A stretch of 64,000 nucleotides of DNA from CAZXEU01 sp965207385. GTDB lineage: Bacteria; Bacteroidota; Rhodothermia; Rhodothermales; Bin80. How positions within the stretch are numbered: position 1 is the stretch's first letter; each line of letters starts with the position of its first letter. The notes below the pieces were generated by a model, which saw only the letters and a list, made by a program, of their open reading frames with translations, was not told the DNA's origin and searched no databases. The stretch covers positions 309,888 to 373,887 of the forward strand of contig CBDBLZ010000020.1 in NCBI GenBank assembly GCA_965207385.1, read 5' to 3'. Positions 53,145 to 62,413 of the stretch are shown piece by piece. Both the position numbers and the translations under genes were made by a program.

Positions 53145-54671
53145 TTAGTAAGACGGATTCTGCTTAAGCAGCGGATTGGTGTCGAGCTCTGCCTGGGGAA
53201 TGGGGAGCCATTCCCTACCGGGGATATACGCCGCAAACTCCGGGTCGCTCGCGGTAAGTTCGGCCAGCCTTGCCGGATCTTCAAGCCAGCCCCACCGCCT
53301 GATGTCGTCAAAGCGCTTCCCTTCGCCAGCCAGCTCCAGATAACGCTCCGCAGCAATGCGATCCCGCATTGCGCCTTGGGAAAGGGACGCGAACTCCGCT
53401 TCCCTGTCCGGTAGCCCGGCCCTGTTCCGAACCATCTGGACATAGCGGGCGGCCGCGGCCTGGTCCCCCAGTTCGTTGCGGGTCTCCGCGTACATGAGCA
53501 GAATATCCGCATAGCGCATGACACGGATGTTGATGCCACTTCGCGCATCATGCTCGTGACCGCCCGCGATGTCGCTTTCGTACTTGCGCCAGAACACCTG
53601 GCTCAGGTCCGAGGCGTAGGCTTGCTCGAACGGCACCCCGTACACGGTCATGCCCGGCCTGTGATAGAACATCGTGGCGTAAAGGCGCGGATCGTCGCGC
53701 CCGTCTGCCGTGGGCTCCGCCTTGAAGGCCTCATACAGCCCTCGGGTCGGCACGGCATCCGATCTGCCGAACCCCGCCGGAGCGTAGGCATCGGATCGGG
53801 CATGCGTCTCGCTCCAGTCGGGCCCAGGGACACCCGCTCCGCCGCTGTGCAAGCCACCGACCTCCCGCGAAAACTGAATCTCGAAAACGGACTCCTCATT
53901 GTTTTCATATTCCGGGGATCCGTTGTGGCGCGGGTCCGACACCAGGCTATAGAGGCCGGAATCGATGACCTTCCTGAACTCCGCGTCGGCATCCTGCCAG
54001 CGCCGGTTGAACAGGTGGGCTACGCCCAGATAGGCTGTTGCTGCCCCCCAGGTAGCCCTGCCGATGTCCTCGCTGTAGCTGCGCGGCAGGGCGGCCTGAG
54101 CCAGCCGCAGGTCTGCGCCGATCTGGCTCCACACATCCGCCGGCGGCGCCTGGGGCTGAAAATAGTCCCCATCCGAGACTGCCGGCGCTAGAACGAGGGG
54201 GACGTTATTGAACATCTTGACCAGGTGGAAATAGTAGAATGCGCGCAGAAAGCGGGCCTCTGCCAGCAGCCTTTCCTTCAAGGCAGCGTCCATGTCAATG
54301 GCTGGCACGTAGTGCAGCACCTGATTGGTGCGGTAGACACCCTGGTAGGCATCCCGCCAGGCCCAGGCAGGGCTTGCCTCCGTCGTCCGCAATCTGAACT
54401 CTCCGGCAAACTGGAATGCGGCCCACGGGCTGGTGCCGGCGGTATCGTCTCCTCGAAAGTCCTGCAGCACATGCATCATGCGCATGTACATGCCCTCGTA
54501 GGTCATGCTCTCGTAGGCCGCATTGGTGGCCCTTCGTGCATCGTCCGCCGTGTTCCAGAACGTCCCGGTTGTCAGTTCATTAGGATTGCTTCGCACGAGG
54601 AAGTCCTCGTCGCATCCGGCCAGTGCAATGGCCAGCGCCGCGAGCAGCACGGTGGATCCACGCGGGGTCAT
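53145..54671 (-). CDS. SusD/RagB-family nutrient-binding lipoprotein
   Basis: A surface lipoprotein of about 508 residues that binds glycans or peptides and delivers them to its SusC transporter. The lipobox is AIALAGC at about residues 14-20 from the ATG at 54671, which is preceded by TGAGG; an upstream ATG at 54695 is possible. SusD-type helical repeats are visible (EARFLRAFYYFHLVKMFNNVPLV, MRYADILLMYAETRNELG), with the typical C-terminal LDTNPLLKQNP tail. It is directly downstream of susC. The substrate is not deducible; no glycosidase lies beside it, but a peptidase-like protein gene is upstream of susC. Confidence 0.92.
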   Translation of the reverse strand: MTPRGSTVLLAALAIALAGCDEDFLVRSNPNELTTGTFWNTADDARRATNAAYESMTYEGMYMRMMHVLQDFRGDDTAGTSPWAAFQFAGEFRLRTTEASPAWAWRDAYQGVYRTNQVLHYVPAIDMDAALKERLLAEARFLRAFYYFHLVKMFNNVPLVLAPAVSDGDYFQPQAPPADVWSQIGADLRLAQAALPRSYSEDIGRATWGAATAYLGVAHLFNRRWQDADAEFRKVIDSGLYSLVSDPRHNGSPEYENNEESVFEIQFSREVGGLHSGGAGVPGPDWSETHARSDAYAPAGFGRSDAVPTRGLYEAFKAEPTADGRDDPRLYATMFYHRPGMTVYGVPFEQAYASDLSQVFWRKYESDIAGGHEHDARSGINIRVMRYADILLMYAETRNELGDQAAAARYVQMVRNRAGLPDREAEFASLSQGAMRDRIAAERYLELAGEGKRFDDIRRWGWLEDPARLAELTASDPEFAAYIPGREWLPIPQAELDTNPLLKQNPSY

Positions 54672-54712
54672 AGCCTCATTGGAGCTTTGAAACATCGGCT
54701 GTGGACGCCCCG

Positions 54713-57700
54713 CTAGAACCGCAACTGCACGCCGGCCCGGAATATGCGCGGATGGGGCCAGGCGCCGCTGTCGTATCCGCGGCTGAACAGCGCATCGTTG
54801 TCCACTTCGTCCCCGTCATCGCCCAAATCGGGATCAAGTCCGCTGTAGCGGGTCAGCGTCAGTACATTGTGGCCGCTAACGTACAGGCGCGCGCTCAATG
54901 CCCCGATTCTGCTGCTCAGCCGCGGTGGCAGCGTAAAGCCGACCGTAACATCCTGGATCCGCAGATAGGAACCGTCTTCCACGAACCGGTCGGAGATGCG
55001 GCTGTTGCCATTCGGGTCCCGAAAAAAGGCCCGGGGCATGTCGGTATCGGTATTGTCCGGAGACCAGCGGTCCAGCACCGCGGTCGAGTGGTTGTTGAAT
55101 CTGCCCATATTCTCCAGGATGGACCTTTGCAGGTGAAAAACCCTGTTGCCGTACGTGCCCTGCATGAATACGGACAGGTCCAGCTGCCGGTACCGCATTT
55201 CGGCCGAGAATCCATAGTAGAAATCCGGGATGGCACTTCCCAGGAATGTCCTGTCATCCTGCTTTATGAACCCGTCTCCGGTCAGGTCCTTGAACCGAAT
55301 GTCGCCGGGAGCCGTACCGGCTCTCTGAAACGCGTGCGAATTGACCTCGTGTTGCGCCTGGAAGAGACCGTCGGTTACCCAGCCGTAAATCTGCCCGATT
55401 TCGCCGCCCCCGGCGCATCCCGCAGCACCCCTTGCACAGGTCTTGCTCGCCGGCCCCAGAATGGCCTGCCGCTCGCCAAGCGACAGGACCTCGTTGTTCC
55501 ACGTGGTTAGATTGGCCGCGATGTTGTAGCCAAGTGCCGCGGACTCTTTATTGCGGTAGGCAAGCGAAAACTCGAGCCCCGAATTAAGCACGGAGCCCGC
55601 GTTGACGGCCGGATCCAAAACGGATCCGGTTGTCTCCGGAACGGGAATGGAAAGAAGGATGTCCGTGCTCTTCTTCCGGTAGTAGTCCGCTGTCACGAGC
55701 ACCCTCGAATCCAGCAGCGCCGCATCAAGGCCCACGTCCCAATGTGCTGTCCTCTCCCATCTGAGGTCTTCGTTGGCCAGCGTGACCTGCGTGGCTCCGG
55801 GCGCAAGCCGGTCGGCAAAATTGTAATGCGCGAAAGTGTTTACCAGCGCCGATGCGGTATAGTCCCCGACATCGTGGTTGCCCGTTATGCCGTAGCTGCC
55901 GCGGACCTTGATGGCGTCAACAAAGGCTAGGTTCAGGAGCGACGCATCGGCGAGGCGATATCCCAGAGAGACAGACGGAAAGACGCCGTGCCGATGTTTC
56001 GGGCTGAAGCGGGAGGAGCCGTCGCGGCGCACGCTGGCCGTTAGCAGGATTCGCCCATGGTAGGCATAGAAAACGCGTGCCAGGAGCGAGCGCAGGGTAT
56101 TGCTCGACCTGTAGTGCAGCGGCGAAAAACGCTCTGTCGCAGCCTCCAGCGTCCTGTAGTCACTGGTAGCATAGCCCTCGGCGTAGCCTCCAACATGCTC
56201 GTAGCCGGTCTCTTGCTGCGTGCTACCAGTGAGCATTTCGAGTTCATGTCCCCGGAAGGAGCGCGCATATCGCAGCGTATGCTCCAGGAGCGTGGTTTCC
56301 CGTCGACGCTCAAGCTGGGTCAGCCGCCCGATGAACTCTATGAAGAAGTAGCCCATGTCGAACTGGGGTACGAACAGGAAATCCTCGCTCTGGCGCATGT
56401 CGAACCCGAAATTGAGCTTGTAGCTCAAGCCTTCCAGAAGGTCGAATCTTCCCCAGAGGTTGCCAAGGAACCGATTCGCGTTGTCCTGGCTCTGCACGAT
56501 GTTGTTGACACCGACAACATTGAGCGTAATCGCACGGTCTATCCTGGGATCCGGGCCGCCGTATCCGCCCAGCCTGCTTTCATCGTAAACCGGCACGGTT
56601 GGAATGGCCTTGAGCATGTTGTTGATTAGCGAGATCTCATGCAGCGATTCCTGCCGGATGGTGTGTGAATTGGCGAAGTAGGCGGATTCACCGAAAGAGA
56701 GCCGGCCCATCGCGTGATCGGAATTGACGCGGACCGAGTACCGGCCATAGTATGGCCCCGGACCCTTCATGTGACCTTCCTGGCCCAGGTATCCCGCAGT
56801 GAAGCTGTAACGGCTGGCATCGCTGCCGCCGGCAATGGCAAGGTCGTGCCGCATCATCATGCCCGGCTCGAGCGCCTCGCTCTGCCAATCGGTGTCCACG
56901 TCGCTTATGTAGGCGGCTGAAGTCGGATCATTGGCCGGCAGAAGGTCCGTGCCCGCTCTCTCCAGCATCTCATTTACGAGGTCCTGGTAGTCTTCTCGGC
57001 CCAGTACCTCCCAACGCTGGTGGATGTTGGCCACCCCCGCCGATCCCTCGTAGTCCACGCGCAGTCCTCCTGCCCGCTCGCCGCGCCTCGTGGTGATCAG
57101 GACGACACCGCGTGACGCACGCGTTCCGTAGATGGCCGAGGCCGCGCCGTCCTTCAGCACCTGTACCGACGCGAAATCCCGGACGTTGAAATCGAGGATA
57201 TTGTCTACAGGTACGCCATCGATGACGTAGAGCGGGTCGTTATTGCCAAAGGAGGCAATGCCGCGGATGCGGACTTCGGGGGTCTCGCCGGGCGCACCGC
57301 TTGAGGTCACGGCCACGCCGGCCGCAGCTCCCTGCAGGGCACCTTCAAGGGTCGGGGAGGTCGACCGCCTGATAGCGGCCATGTCGACGGAAGCTACCGA
57401 TCCTGTTAGCATTGCCGCTTGCTGCGTGCCGTAGCCCACGGCGATGCGGCCTTCCGCTTGCTTCGCTACTGTCACGGTATCCGCTGCGGGTGCCGGCATC
57501 CGGGGAGCGAAATCAAACGGGCGGGCCGCGCCTTTCAGGCCAAGCAAGCGCAGGGCCGCAGAGTCGTGCCGGGGAGTAGAACGAGCGACCTGCCCTGCCC
57601 TCCGCGTATCCGCCGGGATGCTGTCAGCAGCTACATCCGCTGCATTCGCAGGCCAGCCATTGACGGACGCACGGTGCTGACCCTGGCCTTGGGCCCGTGA

Positions 57701-57763
57701 TGCCAGCAAAATCAGCGGCACCCAAAACAGCGGCATTCGCATGGACCTCATGGTACCCCGCAT
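54713..57763 (-). CDS. SusC/RagA-family TonB-dependent transporter
   Basis: A 1,016-residue outer-membrane TonB-dependent receptor. A signal peptide (MPLFWVPLILLASRAQG) is followed by about 95 low-complexity residues in place of the usual carboxypeptidase-regulatory-like domain. Then come a TonB-box-like VGYGTQQ, the plug (SGAPGETPEVRIRGIASFG, DPLYVIDGVPVDNI, VLKDGAASAIYGTRASRGVVLITT) and the barrel, ending in the typical aromatic RAGVQLRF. It is paired with SusD and imports what SusD captures. Several ATG codons lie near the start (57763, 57751, 57742, 57736); the first is listed. Confidence 0.92.
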   Translation of the reverse strand: MRGTMRSMRMPLFWVPLILLASRAQGQGQHRASVNGWPANAADVAADSIPADTRRAGQVARSTPRHDSAALRLLGLKGAARPFDFAPRMPAPAADTVTVAKQAEGRIAVGYGTQQAAMLTGSVASVDMAAIRRSTSPTLEGALQGAAAGVAVTSSGAPGETPEVRIRGIASFGNNDPLYVIDGVPVDNILDFNVRDFASVQVLKDGAASAIYGTRASRGVVLITTRRGERAGGLRVDYEGSAGVANIHQRWEVLGREDYQDLVNEMLERAGTDLLPANDPTSAAYISDVDTDWQSEALEPGMMMRHDLAIAGGSDASRYSFTAGYLGQEGHMKGPGPYYGRYSVRVNSDHAMGRLSFGESAYFANSHTIRQESLHEISLINNMLKAIPTVPVYDESRLGGYGGPDPRIDRAITLNVVGVNNIVQSQDNANRFLGNLWGRFDLLEGLSYKLNFGFDMRQSEDFLFVPQFDMGYFFIEFIGRLTQLERRRETTLLEHTLRYARSFRGHELEMLTGSTQQETGYEHVGGYAEGYATSDYRTLEAATERFSPLHYRSSNTLRSLLARVFYAYHGRILLTASVRRDGSSRFSPKHRHGVFPSVSLGYRLADASLLNLAFVDAIKVRGSYGITGNHDVGDYTASALVNTFAHYNFADRLAPGATQVTLANEDLRWERTAHWDVGLDAALLDSRVLVTADYYRKKSTDILLSIPVPETTGSVLDPAVNAGSVLNSGLEFSLAYRNKESAALGYNIAANLTTWNNEVLSLGERQAILGPASKTCARGAAGCAGGGEIGQIYGWVTDGLFQAQHEVNSHAFQRAGTAPGDIRFKDLTGDGFIKQDDRTFLGSAIPDFYYGFSAEMRYRQLDLSVFMQGTYGNRVFHLQRSILENMGRFNNHSTAVLDRWSPDNTDTDMPRAFFRDPNGNSRISDRFVEDGSYLRIQDVTVGFTLPPRLSSRIGALSARLYVSGHNVLTLTRYSGLDPDLGDDGDEVDNDALFSRGYDSGAWPHPRIFRAGVQLRF

Positions 57764-58140
57764 TGATGCAATGAAGCTCCAGGGTGCTCAGGTATGGAGC
57801 ACGGCCTTGCAACACAAAATATGCAGTGCAAGGTGCAACGTGCGCCGGGGTCGCCGCGAGACCACACTCCACTCAAACAACTCGTGTGCCGAGGCATAGT
57901 CGCCGCGCCGCAGGCAGGCTCCCGTCTCGTTTTGGGCCTTTTCATCTACCATCTTCACGGGCACGCCGCAGTCGGTCGGTGCCGTAGAATCTGGCAGGAT
58001 CGAACTGGCGGCCGGCCAGCCGGGGAGGCGAATTCTCCCGCTGACGACGCCTGGTGTCACCAGCGCATCACGGCCCTTCCTGATGCGGAGCGTGCACCGC
58101 CGGCCATCGAGTCCCTGCAAGGGCCGACAAGAGCTCTACC
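57764..58140. other. Gene-free stretch upstream of susC
   Basis: Between the S46-like gene and susC, both on the minus strand. A minus frame (57788-58120, 110 codons) is open but has no signal or motif I recognise. It probably holds the susC promoter. Confidence 0.45.
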
Positions 58141-59196
58141 CTAGAACTCGGGCAGCGCCTGCTTCTCCAGCTCCGCGAGAAGGTCCCCGGCATCGTAAAC
58201 GGACCGCAGGGCCTCCACCACGCCTGCGGCAGATACGCCAAGGCACCGGGAAGGCTGCCCGCCATCTTCCGACGGCGGAGCGTCGCGTTCTCCGATGGCA
58301 ATGCCCAGTACCTCAAGATCCTTGTTCAGGACGGCTGCGCCTGGGTAGGAGCACGCAGCCGTGGTCGCAAAGTTGACGGAAACAGACAGGTCAAGCGAGT
58401 CGCGGTTCGCCGTCCATGCGCGCGGTAGTGCCCAGAGGGAATCCGCCCTATGGGAATGGTGCAGGTCGAAGAGGCCATAGTACGTGGTGTAGGGAGGAGC
58501 AATCGTCCCGTTGTAGGGAAAGCCTGCCACCCTGCCATCGGACACGGCGAGCGGCGATCCCATTACGAAAACGGACTCCTCCGCGCCCGCGCGTCGATTG
58601 GTCCAGCCAAAGAAAGTCTCCGACTCAATCGGTTCGCCGCCTGCATCATATACCCGAAATAGCGCGACATCCAATCCGAAGCCCGGATACGTTCCGGCAG
58701 ACCCGAAGAAGGCCACGCTAGGCTCTGGAGCAAACACCAGGCGAATATCCCTGAATCGGCGGTAGACATAGGCCCGACTGCGAAATCCGGTACTGACGTA
58801 CTCCACGACCGTGTCCTGCGCTGCCTCCCTGCCGAGGTATGCGGACTCGTCGTGAATCCCGACCAGCTGGAAAGCCTCCGCACCCGGCAGCACATGCTCC
58901 TCATCGCGCGTGCGCGCAACGAATGCACTGTCGGAGAGGCCCTCCTGGAAGCTGCGCATGCAGCCCAGGCTGGTGGCCGCCAGCCCCGTGGCCGATACGA
59001 ACGCGGCGGCGCAGCTGCCCAGGGTAAGCGCACCCAGCTGCATGTTTTCCAGCCACATGGCATCTGCCGCGACCCCGTGCTCCTGCCGAAGACGGGAATA
59101 GGGTGCATTGTCCAAACCCCAGGTTTCCTGGGCCTGCGCAGCATGCGCCAAAAGCGCAAGAAGCAACATGAACAGCAAGCTTCTGGACGTATTCAT
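58141..59196 (-). CDS. Shortened, catalytically dead S46 peptidase homologue (pseudoenzyme)
   Basis: A 351-residue exported protein (signal MNTSRSLLFMLLLALLAHAAQAQ) clearly related to the S46 peptidase at 40282-42489 but half its length. Shared blocks: QLGALTLGSCAAAFVS with LGALRFSDFCSASFVS, YRRFRDIRLVFAPE with YRRYEDVRLVMAPE, PYNGTIAPPYTTYYGLFD with AYNGTLAPAFTTFYGLYD, and LNKDLEVLGIA with LNSDLEIVGLV. The helical insertion is missing. GLVLTNHHC has become GLAATSLGC (residues 71-79), GGNSGSPLL has become CSYPGAAVL with P285 in place of serine, and the aspartate region (GGDADNF) is deleted. The paired cysteines (C62, C79) are kept, pointing to a preserved fold. It lies between a pump gene and susC. 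Confidence 0.85.
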   Translation of the reverse strand: MNTSRSLLFMLLLALLAHAAQAQETWGLDNAPYSRLRQEHGVAADAMWLENMQLGALTLGSCAAAFVSATGLAATSLGCMRSFQEGLSDSAFVARTRDEEHVLPGAEAFQLVGIHDESAYLGREAAQDTVVEYVSTGFRSRAYVYRRFRDIRLVFAPEPSVAFFGSAGTYPGFGLDVALFRVYDAGGEPIESETFFGWTNRRAGAEESVFVMGSPLAVSDGRVAGFPYNGTIAPPYTTYYGLFDLHHSHRADSLWALPRAWTANRDSLDLSVSVNFATTAACSYPGAAVLNKDLEVLGIAIGERDAPPSEDGGQPSRCLGVSAAGVVEALRSVYDAGDLLAELEKQALPEF

Positions 59197-59302
59197 CGGT
59201 CGCCTACCTGCTTGCCTCGTGTGTTCAGGGATCCGGGCCATCCGGCGGCAGATTCTGACAGATCGAATTGCGCCGCGCCGCTCATGTTCTTTTTCGGCTC
59301 TT

Positions 59303-62300
59303 TCACTTCATCCTCGCGGCCACGCTATATAGTACCGGCACAATAAAGAGCGTCAGGACCGTCGCAGAAGTCAACCCGCCGATAATGGCAATTGCCAGCG
59401 GCGCACGCAGCTCAGCACCCTGGCCGAAGCCCAGCGCTAGGGGGAGCAGTCCGAGGACCGTCGTGATGGTCGTCATGAGTATGGGGCGAACCCGATCGCG
59501 TCCGGCCTCCATGATGGCCCTGCGCAGCTCCATTCCAGCTGCGCGTCGCTGGTTAATAAAGTCCATCTTAATGATGGCATCATTGACCACAATGCCAACG
59601 AGCACCACGCAGCCCATCAGGCTCATCAGATTGACCGTCTGCCCGGTAATGAACAGCACCAGGGCTACGCCTCCGATCGCCAGCGGCACCGCCGCGAGCA
59701 CCACAAGGGGCTGAAACAGGCTCTCGAACTGGGCAGCCAGGATCAGATACACCAGCAGCAGGCTCAGCAGCAGGCTCCAGCCTACCGCCGTAAGGCTGGT
59801 ACGGAAGGCATCGGTGGCGCCGCCCAGTCGGCCCCGCACGCCTGCGGGCAAGGAGGATGCAAAGACGGATTGGACGGCACTCCCGGCGGCAGCGAGGTCC
59901 GAGCCCGGAGCCACATCCGATGTTAGCCGCACCACGGACGCCTGGTCCGTTCTGATGAGTGCCGCAGGCAGGTTCGCGTTCGATACACTGACAAACGCAC
60001 CAAGAGGCATCAGGCCACTGGCGGTCGGGATGCGCTCGGCAAGGAGCCGCTCCAGCGAATCCACGTGCCGGGTCCGTAGCACGACGGGTACTTCCTCGTT
60101 GATGGTTCGAAGCTCCGTGGCCCGGCGGCCCCTGGCTCCAGCCTCCAGATAGGACGTGACGATGCTCGGACTTACGCCGTGCCGATTCATTTCGTCCCGG
60201 CGGAATTCTATGACGTAAGCAGAAACGAATGCCGCATCTGCCCGCCGCACGTTGACCAGGGCGGGCTTTCTGCCGAGATCCGAGATGACCTGGTCCGCTG
60301 CCGCTTCCGCGATGCGGCGCTCCTCCGCCACCAGATCAATGAGAAGGTCTGCCTCATCGGATACCAGAAGGGACTCAAGCTGCGTCTCCACGCGCTGCGC
60401 CTGCACTTCCATGTCCGGTGCCAATTCCAGGGATTCGACTGCTCCGATGATGTCGTCCACGTCCTGGTTCGGGGCCAATAGCGCGATCACCGTCCCTTCA
60501 TACGGCGGTCGCGGGTCCACGTCAAGCCAGGCTTCGTCCCGTTCACCGAGGTCCGATAGTATGCTGTGCGCATAGCCTTCCGCCCGCAGCCGACGCTCCA
60601 GCATGTTGGTTCTCGCACTCATGAGAGGCAGGTCGACATCGGTAGGCAGGCCGACATGCACTTCCACGCGGCCCTGGTCCGTCTTGGGAATCACCTCCCG
60701 CGGATGGTGCCAAGCAAGAAAACCCGTGCCGGCCAGCACAACCGCGCAGGCCATCACCACCCATCCCCGGTGGCTCAGGCTCCAGGCCAGCGCCTTTTCG
60801 TACAGGGCAAGAAGCCGTGAGACCGCCGGCAGCGCCGAAGCCGGTCCTTCCTGCCCGGCGCGCTCTCTCGAGGCAATAAGGGGCACGACCGTGAGCGCAA
60901 CCAGCAGCGAGGCCAATAGCGAGCACACGACCGCCAGCGACTGGTCTCGAAACAGGCGGCCGGCCAGGCCTTCCACGAGCGTAATCGGAAGGAAGACCGC
61001 GATGGTTGTCAGCGTACTTGCCGTGATGGCGCCCGCGACCTCGGCCGTGCCCGTTCGCGCGGCCTCGAACGTGGAAAGACCCTTCTCCCGCAGGCGCGCA
61101 ATGTTCTCCACGACCACGATCGCGTTGTCAACGAGCATGCCCACGCCGAGCGCCATGCCACTGAGCGAAATCAGGTTGAACGTCACGCCGAACGGCTCAA
61201 ACAGGACAAGCGTTACGCCCAGGGACAGGGGCACGGCCACGGCCGCAGCCAGAAGCGCCTGAAACCGTCGCAGAAAGGCAAACAGCACCAGTATGGCCAA
61301 TATGGCACCCAGCATCACGGCCTGGGTCACGCCTCCAATGGCCTCCTCGATGAAGACGCTCTCGTCCACGACCACGCTCATGTCTACCCCAGGCAGCTCT
61401 TCTTCGAGATCGTCCAGCACGCGCCTGACTTCGTCCGCGGCGCGCACCACGTTGGCATCCGGCTTACGCTCCACCAAAAGCAGCAGCGTCTCGGCGCCAT
61501 CCAGCCGCACCATCCCGCGGCGGTCCTCCACCCCTTCGCGCACCTCTGCCACATCGTGCAAACGCACCGGCACCGAGCGTGCCCTTGAGATCACCGTCTT
61601 CGCAATGTCGTCCACGCCGCGAAACTCGCCGCTTACTTCTACGGCATAGCGAAACGGGCCCCGGCGGATGACACCACCGGGGAGTGCCAGGTTGGCTGCC
61701 TGTAGCGCACTCGCGATCTGGTCCAGACCAATATTGTAGGTTGCCAGTTGTGCCGGTTGGACCAGGATTTCTATGCGCCGCTCATAGCCCCCCGTAACCT
61801 GCACGCGTGCCACATCCCGTAGCTGCTCGAGGCGCCTGGCGATGATTTCGCGGCCGGCCTGCTTGAGCAGGACCAGGTCCTGGGCATCTTCCGCTGCCGC
61901 CTCCGCGCCCTGCAGCGCCACGAGCATGATGGGACGCTCGCCCGGATCCAGGTGCAGCACGATCGGCCGGTCGGCAGTTCTCGGTAACGCGTCACCCAAT
62001 CCGTCCAGCTGCTCGCGAACGTCAAGCAGCGCGAAGTCGAGATTGGTGTTCCAGCCAAAATCCAGCCGCACGAGACTGCCGCCCAGGATCGTGCGCGACG
62101 TGACCCGCACAAGACCGGCTGTGCCTGCCACCGCCTGCTCTATCCGCTCCGTAACCGCGCGCTCTACTCGCTCGGGAGGCACGTCCGGATACGAGGTCCA
62201 CACTACGAGTCCGGGATAGCGCAAATCGGGCAGTAGCGCTACGGGCAGCCGCACGTAGGCCACGATTGCTAGGACCGAGAGAAGGATGTAGACGGCGGCT

Positions 62301-62344
62301 ACAGTAACCGGACGTCGCAGGCAGGCCGTGACGAGAGACTTCAT
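59303..62344 (-). CDS. RND efflux permease (second system)
   Basis: A 1,013-residue AcrB-type proton-driven permease. It starts MKSLVTACLRRPVTV, directly before helix 1, and has two large periplasmic loops and the usual 12-helix layout. Transmembrane helix 4 reads GMLVDNAIVVVEN, with DN where the first pump has DD. The late helix PLAIGGVALVLFITGQTVNLMSLMG and C-terminal NDAIIKMDFINQRR are typical. It is preceded on the same strand by its fusion protein with a 69-base gap. No outer-membrane channel is encoded nearby. Confidence 0.92.
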   Translation of the reverse strand: MKSLVTACLRRPVTVAAVYILLSVLAIVAYVRLPVALLPDLRYPGLVVWTSYPDVPPERVERAVTERIEQAVAGTAGLVRVTSRTILGGSLVRLDFGWNTNLDFALLDVREQLDGLGDALPRTADRPIVLHLDPGERPIMLVALQGAEAAAEDAQDLVLLKQAGREIIARRLEQLRDVARVQVTGGYERRIEILVQPAQLATYNIGLDQIASALQAANLALPGGVIRRGPFRYAVEVSGEFRGVDDIAKTVISRARSVPVRLHDVAEVREGVEDRRGMVRLDGAETLLLLVERKPDANVVRAADEVRRVLDDLEEELPGVDMSVVVDESVFIEEAIGGVTQAVMLGAILAILVLFAFLRRFQALLAAAVAVPLSLGVTLVLFEPFGVTFNLISLSGMALGVGMLVDNAIVVVENIARLREKGLSTFEAARTGTAEVAGAITASTLTTIAVFLPITLVEGLAGRLFRDQSLAVVCSLLASLLVALTVVPLIASRERAGQEGPASALPAVSRLLALYEKALAWSLSHRGWVVMACAVVLAGTGFLAWHHPREVIPKTDQGRVEVHVGLPTDVDLPLMSARTNMLERRLRAEGYAHSILSDLGERDEAWLDVDPRPPYEGTVIALLAPNQDVDDIIGAVESLELAPDMEVQAQRVETQLESLLVSDEADLLIDLVAEERRIAEAAADQVISDLGRKPALVNVRRADAAFVSAYVIEFRRDEMNRHGVSPSIVTSYLEAGARGRRATELRTINEEVPVVLRTRHVDSLERLLAERIPTASGLMPLGAFVSVSNANLPAALIRTDQASVVRLTSDVAPGSDLAAAGSAVQSVFASSLPAGVRGRLGGATDAFRTSLTAVGWSLLLSLLLVYLILAAQFESLFQPLVVLAAVPLAIGGVALVLFITGQTVNLMSLMGCVVLVGIVVNDAIIKMDFINQRRAAGMELRRAIMEAGRDRVRPILMTTITTVLGLLPLALGFGQGAELRAPLAIAIIGGLTSATVLTLFIVPVLYSVAARMK

Positions 62345-62413
62345 GCCTTACGGCAAGATGACTGGAATGGAGGCCACGTCGCTATTTCGGCGCACCAGGT
62401 CAGGTCGCCGCCC

